From NCBI GenBank assembly GCA_035772405.1, contig JAYKKM010000049.1, positions 3,143,501-3,207,500 of the forward strand: a stretch of DNA of 64,000 bases. Direction: 5' to 3'. Every line of letters begins with the position of its first letter. Position 1 is the stretch's first letter. The notes under the pieces were generated by a model. That model worked only from the letters and a program-made list of their open reading frames with translations. It made no database searches and was not told the DNA's origin. The translations under genes were made by a program, and so were the position numbers. This document shows positions 1 to 12,400 of the stretch, piece after piece. This DNA comes from Chrysogorgia sp. JL179-B06 (taxonomy: Eukaryota; Cnidaria; Anthozoa; Scleralcyonacea; Chrysogorgiidae).

Positions 1-438
1 AGGTGGCAAATTCGTCGACCGAAACAACATCCCAAAAATCGTCGACGAACAAATGGTTGTCAAGTTCAGCTGTACTGCACAGCAGTAAGTCATTCACGTC
101 AACGTCATTTTGGCGGAGGTTAGTTCGAGTGGCCCGCTCTTCGTTGGAATCACAAGTTGTTACCGAAAGGCTATTAGCGGATGTCGGATTTTTAGTATCC
201 ATGGCGTCTAGGTTTTCAAGTCGATTACAATTATGGACATATTTAGATGTTAGGTTGGTGGGAACGTTTCCTTCGTCTACTGTTCTGCTTTCCTCGAATT
301 CACGAGAGAATTTATGCTGCTCTAGAAGAACGGCGGCGGTCATCTGCCGGGGATCTGCTTTGATCTTCTCCAAAACTTTTTTCTTCCGTTGGTTTAGCGA
401 TTGGGCTGCTTGTTTCAGGTCTTCGGTCGGAATATTCG
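1..438 (-). CDS. PSTK: PSTK exon 6, partial at window edge, long tail
   Basis: Acceptor CCCAACAG at 439-446 gives a phase-1 start. The exon opens NIPTEDLKQAAQSLNQRKKK, equivalent to the conserved C-terminal helix of PSTK (DLK-x-LA-x-ELN). It then continues open for about 110 further codons of polar, Asp/Asn/Ser-rich sequence ending ...DDFWDVVSVDEFAT at base 1 with no stop. The tail is longer than in familiar PSTK proteins; I do not recognise it. A 156-codon plus-strand frame over the same bases is a shadow. Confidence 0.75.
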
Positions 439-3400
439 CTGTTGGGATCGAGAAAATGAAATTTTATATATAAATATTTTTTATAGATAAATTGGGATTA
501 ACGAAAACGACATCTGCAAGCATGAACACGTTTTTGTAGATAATTTATCGGAGAATACAGCAGTATCAACTTCAAAACCACAACTGAATTACAAATAAAT
601 CATAAAAATTTATATACAAATTACTTTAAACTCCGCGATAGATAGCATTTTTCAGAAGCTCTTACTGCTAGATCTTTGTCTCTAGGTTGACCGCGCGTGA
701 CCCGGAAAGGGTCATGTTGAGTGGGAGCTCGTGTTATTGGTATATATAGAGTGAAAAGTAATTGGTATGGTTTGTAACCTGTGGGCGCGCATGTTAACCA
801 GAACCTATAACCTATGAATATTTAATTGGTTTAATAAGACAAGGTGACAGGTATCAGTCAAACGTTTACTCGAGAAACTGACTCTTGAAATTATGGAAAG
901 CTAAACTTTTAATCTTTCACGATGGATAAAATGTGATTGACTTTTGAACAAGACGCCCGCTGGGCGTTAACTCGGGATACTTGAGATAGTGGCTTGTTGA
1001 AAGACATTGTAGGCAAATTCAGCAATTTGAATCCAATATACACAAATCTGTAGTTGTAGGTACAATGGTACATGTAATGATACAGCTGTCAGTGCAGGGA
1101 TGGTTAAATTTTCCATCATTGCAAACCCATAACATAGTGCTGGCCAACGGCTTTGATTATATGAAGGTGAGTTGGCTCAGTATCCAAGATGGATTACTGA
1201 GAAGTCTGCCCCACCAAATGAGCCATCCTGTTTGCTGACCTAATTCAGTTCTAGCCAACAGGGTCAGCCTGGCAAGCGAGCCGGCCTGTGCTCATGTAAT
1301 AACAATTCATCTGGTCAGTCCGGCAAACAGGTCCAGTTTGAGCAAGCATTAAATCAATTAATCTTTTTCTCAGTGTATAAGGCATAGCAGTAAATCAAAC
1401 CATTTAGCTGGCAGAAGCTATTATAAAACAGTTTAAAAAATGTAATTCAAAATCTTTATTTCTTTGAAGTTATATAACATTTTGAGCCAGTAAACATATT
1501 CATAATTTTAGTTTATTATTTGAGAGGCTTTATACATACTATAGTGACTAACTAGTCCAGTAGGCCAGCTAGCTAATTGTAATATCAAGACAGGTTACTG
1601 TCTCGGTTAGTGAGCCAACTCGCTTTCCATGTAGTCAAGGCAAAAAAACAGTTTGCAAATGGTGTGTTTGTGAGTCAGTCTGACAAGTGGGCTAGCCTGC
1701 CTCATGTAATATCAGGACAAATTACTGTTTTGGTAATAGCGAGCCAGCTTCATGCCTCAACGTACAGCTACAGTAATCATGAATGCCAAAAATCAGTTTG
1801 GAAGATGTGTATTTGTGGGGTTGAGGGACAATGGAAAGTACATGGCTGAACAGACCCGTCATTGGTAAACCAGCAAACAATAACAAACTCTTTACTCCTT
1901 GATCTTGATAGTTGGTATGGGTGTCAGAGATTTATATACTGTGTGTTCATTTGTAAGCATTCGTGTATAATAATATGAACAATCGATACAAACTTACTGA
2001 TAACCCAGAACATTTTGGAGCCCCATTTAAGCTTACAGGTAAAATATCAAGTTAAACAGGGTTATTCAACGGCAACAATGCAACTTAGTACCTGGTATAT
2101 ATGAAACAATAAACTGTAGCGTCGACTTTATTTTGTATAACATGACAATAAACAATACAGGCAACAAAGCTTATAAAAAATATTACAGTGACCTCAGAAC
2201 AGTTAACATATTTCCATACAGCATTCATATTATGTTGAGTCTCATATTAAATTCTTAAACATTTAGTAGACAAAAAGCGTATGGAAACAGATATTTTGAT
2301 CGAGTACAGGTTCTCGAAATCGCAGACCAACCCGTTTCGAAAGCGATCGGGATTGTGAGCGTATATAAGATCAAGATTTTCAGGGAAGAACACTCGAAGA
2401 AAGGTGATCAGATGAGTAAATCACAATGGCGCATGAAAATATGCAGTGGTTTCCGTTTCGCAAAGGTGAAAAGCCTGGGTACGAGGTTGATTGGGATGAT
2501 GCAATAATTGCTATTTCGCGACGACGACAAAACAATAATAAACAGAGCTAATACCACAGGAACCCCGAGTAATTATGCGTTCGTTATGGTTGTTTGTTTC
2601 CTAAAAGAATACGGCAGAGGTCATGGTGTTTGATGACAACTGATAACGATAGTTTATATCAATTTTTACTGAATAACATTAAAAAAAGATAAGAAAACCA
2701 TCACTGCACTGCTGTCGCAAAGCCTGTTGGGGCCATATCGCGACTCCAAAAAAACAAAAATCGCGAAACCTATAGACTCGGCTACCACAGTAGCCCGAGT
2801 AAAAAAGAGATGCGTTAGATATATTTAGCTTCTTTTTGGCTTCCAAAATTACATGTGCACCTACTTGCAACATGCAAGTGAGTGCCCGGTCCAATGTCTC
2901 CGACAGGATCAGATCATAAAATTGCCCGGATTTCAGGGTTATTCTTCTTCTACACACTCATGTGCATTTTAACGGACATTAATAGGTAGAAATGAGCAGA
3001 GGATAAACAGAGGTACATTCGCGATTATTATGAACATGAGGGAATTCAATTAAGAATAGAGCTTTAGCTACGTTGTGCATGCATAAACAGTTTATGCGGT
3101 CGTTTTGCAATGAAAACCGATCGCCAAATGTCTCTGATACAATGACATTTTATCAACTTTACATAATTACATAAAAATATAGTTACCAGAGATTTACCGG
3201 GCGGAAATCTTAAACGTAAAATGAATATTAGAGCCCAGAATGTGGAATATAAAAATAAGTGGTAAGGAAGTCATATAAGAAACCTTAGGGCTTACAATTA
3301 TGACTCCCTTCAGGAATTTAATAACAATAAATTAATTAGAAAGAATGCAAGGATGACGTTTTTAGAGTTCAAACAAACAAGTCCATAATTTAGTTAAAAA

Positions 3401-6400
3401 TTGGGTATATTACAAGTAGTATTTGGCGTTTCACTCCATTAAACTGTGTGTTCTAAGGATTTATGGTGAAGGAAGTTTTCGAGAGTTGGAATATATACAA
3501 TTTATACCAAACCGTAGTTCAGTGGTTAGAGCACTCTGGTCCCGGTTTTGTATATATTCCAACACTCGAAATTTTCCTTCACTATAAATCCTCAGAACAT
3601 AATTTAGTTAACAAGTTAACAAGACTAACAACACGAAAGCTAAAAGGACAATTTAAGTTTTGATGTGAATAGTTTTAGACTTTAGTGTAATAGTACAGTT
3701 TACTATTTCAACAGCAAGAGAATTAAAGTGTTTAGAATCTTGATATCTTATCGAAAACTGACAAATATTTGTTCTACATAAAAAGAAATGTTGCAGCATT
3801 TCTTATGTTGTCAGTAATTTTTTTTTAATTATTGTTAATTTTTTTTTAATTTTATACAAATAAATTTCGTGTTTATAAGAAAACATAAATTTACTTGTAA
3901 TGAACAAATGTCATGGAATTTTAATAATTTATTCTCCTCAAAGTGCGTATCCGGGCTTTGGGGATTTAGATGTGATGTTTGGAATCTCTTGAAAAGAATT
4001 GTAAAATATCTTGTCGTGCGAAAATTAATATTCACAGAAAATGACGTCAATTAAAGCAGGGAAACGCAAAGAAAGTTTGGGAATTGAGCGAATTTTGTCT
4101 ATACAGGTGTGTTTACAGTTCAGAGCCAAACTTTCTTTGTATTTCACTGTTGAATTAGCGTGCAATGACTGTGTGTCCCTTCTTTGACGTCATTTCCTGT
4201 GAATAATAAAGCAACTTTAGCAGGGGAAAAAGACATGAAGATAAAATTTTCGAACGGCAAGATATATTACATTTCTTCTTGGTAGAACCTAAAGATTACG
4301 AATATGTAAAATCTCCAAACACCGGATAGGCACTTTAAATATAGGATTAGTATGTGCTTCTAACTATGCGTACAATATGAGAAAGATTACTTTTATATGT
4401 AGAACCCCGGAGCGAGGGGAATTCGACGAAATATTACCCTGTGGGATGATATAAATTATATATTATAACGAAACAATCTTGAATACTGTCTTGAAACGTC
4501 TTATTGTTCCTGGTTTACGCGCGTGTTATCTGGTTTTCGCGCGTGGTATTTGGTTCCGCGCGTGGGGAATTCGAGTACAAATGGACTGATCACGTGATAC
4601 AAATCTAGCATTCTGATTGGACAATTTATAGTTGAAGTATGAGTAATATAGAGGACGTAAACATGATTTAAAAGGATGAAAGCTCGATTTAAATATGACT
4701 CTTATAGATTTAGATATTTTGTAAGTATGTGAAATATGTGGTTTTCACGACAAATGTTCATCAAGAATGACTCGCAAAAAATATTTTCTTTTATTTCTTT
4801 AATTTTTTTTTCATCAATAATCAAATTTATATCAAAGTAACTTTTTTCTGCCTCGGTCTAAAAATAATGAATTTGGTTTTCTTGAGACTCTCAGATAGTT
4901 CATTTACCTCAACTTTTAAAACATTTGTCAAGACAATGGGATCTTTATGCGAATAAAAAAACATTTGTATTATCAGAAAACAAAATTAACTTTAAAATAT
5001 TTGAAATATTAAAGTGTCTATGAAGTGAAAAATTCACTAGCATTTTTTTACTTTAGCGGACAAAGTAGCACGGCAGGAGCGTACACTGAAAATTTCAAGT
5101 AAATCTGCTGCATAGTCTTCGAGCTATCAACTCTCAAAGTTTGGCATGGCTAAATGTTTTTGGTGAAATCTGAAACGCGCGGTTCATTGTCTTGTGACGT
5201 ATCCAGGTGTACTTACTATGCATAAGAACAATGGATTTGAACATTAATGATCAACCTGCATATGTCATATACCACATATATTCAATCCCAGTCTTTCCCT
5301 ATTTTGTAAGCTCGAAGACTATGCAGCAGATTCACTTGAAATTTTCAGTGAACGCTCTTGTTGTGCTACTTTGTTCGATAGAGAAAATAATGCTAGATTT
5401 TTCACTTCATAGACACTTAACTATATCATTTATATTTAGCAAAAATAACAGATGACCAAGAATTGAACCCTGAGGTAAGTACATCACAGCTTATATTTTT
5501 CAGATCGGAGCAATCATTATTATATTGAATTTGGTAACTTTTATTCCAATCCAAAGATCCAATGATATAACTTATCAATTAAAATATTGTGGTTTACCGT
5601 ATCAAATACCTTGGAAACTGGAAAGGTCTAAAAATTACCCTACAGAAAACTCGTTATGATCAATTGCTGCTGAAATATTGTCATATAAGGAAATCAAAGC
5701 TAATGAGGTTGAATGACCTTTTCCAAAGCCGTATTGATTGTTACAAAGAATGTACTGTTATAAAATAAAGTAGACGGTTATAAATTATTCTTTTCAAAAA
5801 CTTTTAAAATGAAGGTAAGATGGAAATTGGTCTGCAATTCGTTAATAATTCTCGATTTCCAGACTTATATAGAGGTATTACACGAGCTATTTTCATTTGG
5901 TCTGTTACAAGCCATGATAAATAGATAAATTGATATGTGCATTGTGCCAGAGGCCTAGAGATAATGTCAATAGATTGTTTTATATATATCATGAAAATTT
6001 TATCATTACCAGGAGATTTTGATGATTTTCCACATTTAAAACTGCTAGATATTTGTAAAATATCTTCTTTATTTGTTGGTTCAAAAAAATAGAATTTGGA
6101 AATTGACCAGTAAGAAATGTTAACGAAAAATACAGGAAGGTACCGTATTTGCTAAATTTGGCCCAAATATTGGTAAAGTAACTAGAAAAACTATTTGCTA
6201 TGGTAACTGCATCTGAAACGTCTTTATTGTTTATCCGAAATATAAATGGCAATTTAGGTTTTAATCTTTTTTATTAATTATCTCATTAAGTATTTTCTAT
6301 GTTTACTTTAAATTAGATTTATTTTTTCAATTTTTTTAATAGAACAAACTTTTGCAACTTTTAGAGAGTGATTTAATTTATTTCTATAAGTTTTGTAGAC

Positions 6401-9400
6401 ATTATCATGTCTGGAATTCGGATTATGTAAATATTGTTTATATAATTTCTTTTTTCTTTTAATTGATCATAATAGACCAAGGAGATTTCGTACGACCAAC
6501 ACGGTGTCCTTTCTCAATAGTATACTCATCAGTTTCTATCTGCAGATTAGTTGATAGAATTCTTCTTAGTTTATCTTCAGACGCTTCCCAGGGTTTGTTC
6601 GGTTGTTCCGAGACACCTTCAAACCGATGATATTTCGCTGGGATCTATTCTCTAGATCGTCCAACTTGTTATCGATGCTTCTCTTAAGAATATCCTTTAA
6701 AGTGTTTATGTAGTGAAAAATGCAATTCGAAATAAACTCTCTTACTGTAAAGAACTGTAGAAATTATAATGATTTACAACTCTTCCATATCTCACTTCGA
6801 TCTTGATATATTTATCACTTATTTACTGAGACCGAGGGAAACAGTGTGTTTTGTGGACCCGAGAACGGCGGTCGAGGGGCCACAAGACACACTGCTTTCC
6901 CGAGGTCTCAGTAAATAAGTGTTTTGTTATATAGTATATTAGTGTCAAAGTATGAATAATTCACCGGTTATTGGAGTGAACTTTGAAACCAAAACTAGAT
7001 AAATGGAACCCCGTAAATGTTTAATAAAAAACTCAACAGTTAAATATTTATTACAACATTCTGAACTCAAAAGTGATAACATACACTAGAACACTGTCAT
7101 TTACAGTAAATAATTAAATAATTTAGTGCAACGCAAGTTACTTAAAAGTTACTTAAAAAACTATAAAATGAACTTTGGAACTTCACGGTTGACGCGCATG
7201 CGCACTGCACCCATTCTATTGTGGACCGGTCAATAAATGTTCTGTTATGGACCGGTTGCCTCGTTGCCAGGGCAATGCAGTAAACAGGACGTTTTGCGGA
7301 CCGGCACGTGATACGCTTTTCTCCAATCGGAAAACAGAAAAATTGAACTTTGACACTAACTATATAACAATAAGATTTGTTTGTCATGTTATTTACATGA
7401 CGTCTATGACGTCATACTGCATAATGACATATTGAAGAAGCCTGTATATCCGTTTGGTATTATGTAACGAAATTATGAAAGTGTGCACGTGTGTGTGTCT
7501 CCCACGCTGTTAAGCATACAAAGTTTCCAGTGATTTGATTTGCTAATCCCAAAGATATACAGGCTTTTTCAGTAAGTCATTATGCAGTGTGACGTCAAAG
7601 TAAGGACATTTACATAAAATATTTTGTTTTCTTAGAATCGTAAACGTTTTTTTACATATTAACAAAGGTAAATCAACTTTCATCTCAAAGATAATCAACT
7701 TTCATCTCGGCACAAATCCTCTGTGTTGTTTCGCGCGCTCACTGTCATCTAGTTTTTGCACGAATTATATTATTGTTAGAGTTAGCGACAAACGTTGTTC
7801 GCTTTCCGTGACATGTAAAAATGTTTACTTACAAATCTGTAAACTTCACTATCGTTTACACCCTTATCTCCGTCGAACTTTTGTTGACTATCGTACTCAT
7901 AATCATGTTATACTACATGTCTTATGCCCGTTTTCCACTTCACCATCTTATAGTTGGAGTTCCCGTACGGGAAGACCGGTGCGGGTGGGACTCTGCTCCA
8001 TTAACCTCTACTCCATTTTTACTTTGTTAAACTGCTTTTGCATTGATTATTTTCAATTCAACATTTAATAAACTGCTTTCCTTCGACGCTTTGCCTTCGA
8101 TTATTATCAATTTACCTGCATGTTATTGCTTATTAATAGTTTAGTTTAGTAGATTTATCATTCTTTTAGGTGAACGGGATACCCCAACAGGCTAGAAGAC
8201 AAATTGATAGAGGTTCGGAGGGCCTATACGATTTAAGGTAGTTATCTTGAAATCGCCTACGATTTAAGATTTAAGGTCGACTCTTTATTGATAAATTTTA
8301 TATTTTCCTCTGATTTTTTCATCATCGTTCTATAAGTCGGCTAAAGAACACAAATATAAAAATTTAAGCCAATTTCGTTAAATATTTACTACCTTTCTAA
8401 ACGCGGTGATTTTGGATGTAAAAGTATCCTGTATTTTGGATGTAAAAGTAGCCAGTCATGGATCTGTCTACGGCTCAATCGAAACTTTCTCTTCTCTCAC
8501 ATGCATTTTATAATACTGGGTTTTTTTTATTCAATAAGAATATACATGAGAAGATAAACTTGATTATCATGTATGAGTAAAATAACTATTCTAATAAAGT
8601 TAATAAGCTATATATACTGTATCTAAATATCTATATATAAGTTACATGTTAAACGACTAAAAACATTAAAAACTACTATTATATTTATCAATTGCATACA
8701 CCAATGGGCTATTTTTAAAACGTTCAGTTTTACATTTAAAATTATAAAGTTTATTACCATTATATCTTGTATTTCTTTCCCGAACGTTTTGAACTTTTTC
8801 TGGAAGGAGATGATGTAGCTTATGCGACGGAGATAGCATTCGCTAAATTAATTCTACGCAGTGCTTCTCCCGTCTTTCTTTAAGAGAAGGCAATTTATAT
8901 GTTACTGAAGCTTCTTCGTATTTTAATTCTGGAGCTATAATCCTAAGTGCTCGTTTCTGAATTATTTCAATGTCTTGGCTTTCTGATGACGTTAGGCCTC
9001 CGTGCCACAATATGTCACCATATTCCAACACTGATCGAATTATTGAGCAATAAAACGTCAGAAGGTCTTTTGCTGGTGCATTATATTTCTTAAGCACTTT
9101 TCGGTAGAAAAGACGTTTCCTTCCTTTTTTAACAATTGAACAGGTGTTTTCGTGCCATTTAAAATCTGACTCAATCAAAATACCTATAAGCTTGTACGAT
9201 GTTTTTCTTTCGATCATAGTATTGTCAATCGTAATTGCTGGTATTTCAGATTTGTTTGTACGGAAATCTATGACCATTTCTTTCGTTTTCTTCAGATTTT
9301 ATCTCATTTTTTCCTCTCTTGCATATTTTGAAATCCTTTCAACATTCGCTTGTATATTACTTGTTGGCTGGGACTCGTAGCTGCTCATGTTAAGAATCTC

Positions 9401-12400
9401 TGACAGTGTAGTGTCATCCATAAAGATAGACACATGTTCTTTGTCCGAGTTTTTATCAGTGATAGCTATAGTTGGAAGTGTATTAATCTTTGTAATGAAA
9501 GCGAACGGACCTATCTTGCTTCCTTGTGGCACACCTGCGTTAATATTTTTAAAACCTGACACAACTCCGTCGAACCTTACTCTCTGTGAACGATCAGTGA
9601 GATATGAGGCTATCCACGGTAATAAAGCGGGTCGAACCCCAGTAGATTTAAAATTTGATAGAAGAATGTTGTGGTCGATCAAATCAAAAGTTTTTGAAAA
9701 ATCCAAAAAAACAATTCGTATTACTGTTTTTGGGTTCTCCAAAGCGGTAAACCAAGTATGGAGCATTTCTAAGTGCAGGAACTGATGATGATCCAGAGAT
9801 TCCCAAATTGACGCTCACTTATTCTTTCTTTACAATCTTCTATCATCCACTCCAAGGCAAAGGATTCTTGTTACAAACGTTCGATACCACCAAAACCACC
9901 AGACCGCTTTGGATCCAAATAGATACTTGTCAAACATTCCTTATCCATCTCAAGTTGTCTCTATAATGAAAATGACTCACCATATACAGCTCCCATATTC
10001 ATATATACACTATAACACGGTAATTCATATTTCTGGTTCTCGCTGTACCGTTATCTCAGATACAACATCGGAGGAAAGATTCTCCAATGCCCTCAAAACA
10101 CTGTCTTCAACAGTCCATAGTTTTGCTACTAACCCCAATCAGCTCACACCGAATCTAAACATTTTTTGCCGATTTTGATTCGTTTGGGTTTTGTACTAGA
10201 TTTACTGTAGCATGACCCATTGTGAAAAAAAATTAATGTTATACTTTATCGCAAAATAACACAGAATGACGAAGGTGAATCAATACATTTGATTTTTAAA
10301 GGTTTTATTCAAATACATATATGTCATATTACAAAGTCGTCTGAGATTTTAAACACTCATGATTGAACACAGTGCTCAATGTTCTCTCGATCTCAGAGTA
10401 CATCTTACTCCATACTATCCACAATAAATTAAATAAAGTTTCGAAGTAGCGTCTGAAGGTAATTGACGGAGACGGAAGCTTCATATAATCTTGCACACGC
10501 CAAAACACCACGCCAAATGTCTTCGGGATCAATCTCTTTCAATGCTTTATCGGCGTAATTCAACCATCGGTCATCTTCATCGGATATCTCACAATGGTCT
10601 CTCATTTTTGTCCAAAGATCGTCATCCGTCTCTACCGTGACACAAGACTCCTCTTTCTCAATCACTTGCATTCGTTTGTGCACAAATTCAGTAAAGATAA
10701 AGTCAATGACTCGGTCGCGTGTCACTCTCTCAAAATCAACTTCATCACAATATATCGTTTCAAACAGGTGTGCCATGGTTCTCCTTACGTTTCTTCAACC
10801 AACTATCCACAAGCACACTTACTATATAAACAATCATCAACATCGCAGAATACGCGTCATTCATTCCAGATTTTAACTTGTTAACCACTTATGACCCTTT
10901 CCGGTTAACATGCGCGCCCCTCTGGGTAACACGGTCAACCTGAAAACTAAAATCTAGCAGTAAGAGCTCCTGATAAAAATGCTGAAAACAGTGGTTTATA
11001 CCTACAGCTTATCTACTCTCCATAAACCAACAGTTATTTTTTTCTTTTGGTAAATAAAACAGTTGGCTAAAATGTTTTTAGTGAAATTAGATTCCATCTT
11101 CTATGATCAATTAGATTGATATACGATATCTAGTAATCGCATTAATAGGGACGCAATGCGAGCTTTTTATCTAGCAGTAAGAGCTCCTGAAAAAATGCTG
11201 ACGACAGTGGTTTACACCTCTCCGCAAACCAACAGTTATTTTTTCTTTTGGTGAATAAAAAGTTGGCCAAAATTTTTCCTGAAATTAGATTTCATGACCA
11301 TCTTCTTATCTGGTGATCGCGTTAATAGGGGCGCAATGCAAGCTTTTTTACGAGGCGATAGCCGGATAGCGGATAACCTCATCACAGCAGTAGCAGTTTA
11401 GGTACTTATTTCATTAAATTAAGAAAGATGTTTTCTGTCTTTAGATCCTACCTCTTATATGTTCCAGTTTTGACGAGATATGTTTCCGCATGACCTGATC
11501 AGCTCGATAGACGATGTTCCTTTCTGTGATCATTCTATCTTTGACCTATTGTCAAGAACAAATAACATGTCAATAGCGTAGAGTCTGGCTGCTATTAATA
11601 GCTCAAAAAGCGGACAAACAAACCATATTTGACTCACAAATGATTGCAAATGAGCTATTTCTTTTGTTATGGCCGCAAGAATTATGGGTAAAAGCGGACA
11701 AACATCGGTACTGACGTCATCTCGACGGAGCACTATTGCACAGATAACACCTGTATGAATTCACAATGAAAATTTCATGTAGATGAAATCTCAGAGGGTC
11801 TTTCGCTGGTGCTCCATATTTCTTAAGCACTTTTAGAAAGAAAAAACGCCTGCACTTAAAATCAGATTCCATCCAAACACCTAAAAGCTTGTATGATGTC
11901 CTTTTGATCGCAATGTTGTCAATCGTGATCATTGGTATTTCAGACTTTTTAATACAGACATGTTGCAGCCATCAAAAACGAGAAATCAGGCGGGAAAGGA
12001 TTTGAAGTTCAATATCGAAGAAAAAATACGCAACAGTTTCGGAAAAATTTTTTTTAGACAAAGTACAAATTAAGTTATGATATATATATATATATCAGTT
12101 CTAAAAAAACCCATTTTTTAATTTTTTACTATCGAGCCATTTTCGATTGTTTTAATGCACTGAAAATGAGAAGTTGAAATAGAGCACAATGTCTACAGAA
12201 TGCAGAAACTAAAAATAAAATTATGAGTACCTTTTCCTCTTCATCTAAAACCTTCAAAGGTGGGGGTACATCGCTGGCAGCACTTTGAAGGAGATCCAAA
12301 ATTTTTCTCCTAAAAATTAACATGTGTTTAATGTCAGTGCTGGTAACCCCCCAATTTTTAGCCAAGGGGGATTTTGCAAAAAAACAAAAACTTTCAATTC

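Noticed and set aside
3..473. 156-codon plus-strand open frame
   Set aside because: Antisense shadow of PSTK exon 6, whose minus-strand frame is phase-matched to exon 5.
7821..8030. Plus-strand frame with hydrophobic start (possible membrane protein)
   Set aside because: The middle is the GCCCGTTTTCCACTTCACC MITE terminus also seen at 33822; no homologue recognised.
9387..9785. 132-codon plus-strand frame
   Set aside because: Shadow of the LINE reverse transcriptase on the minus strand.
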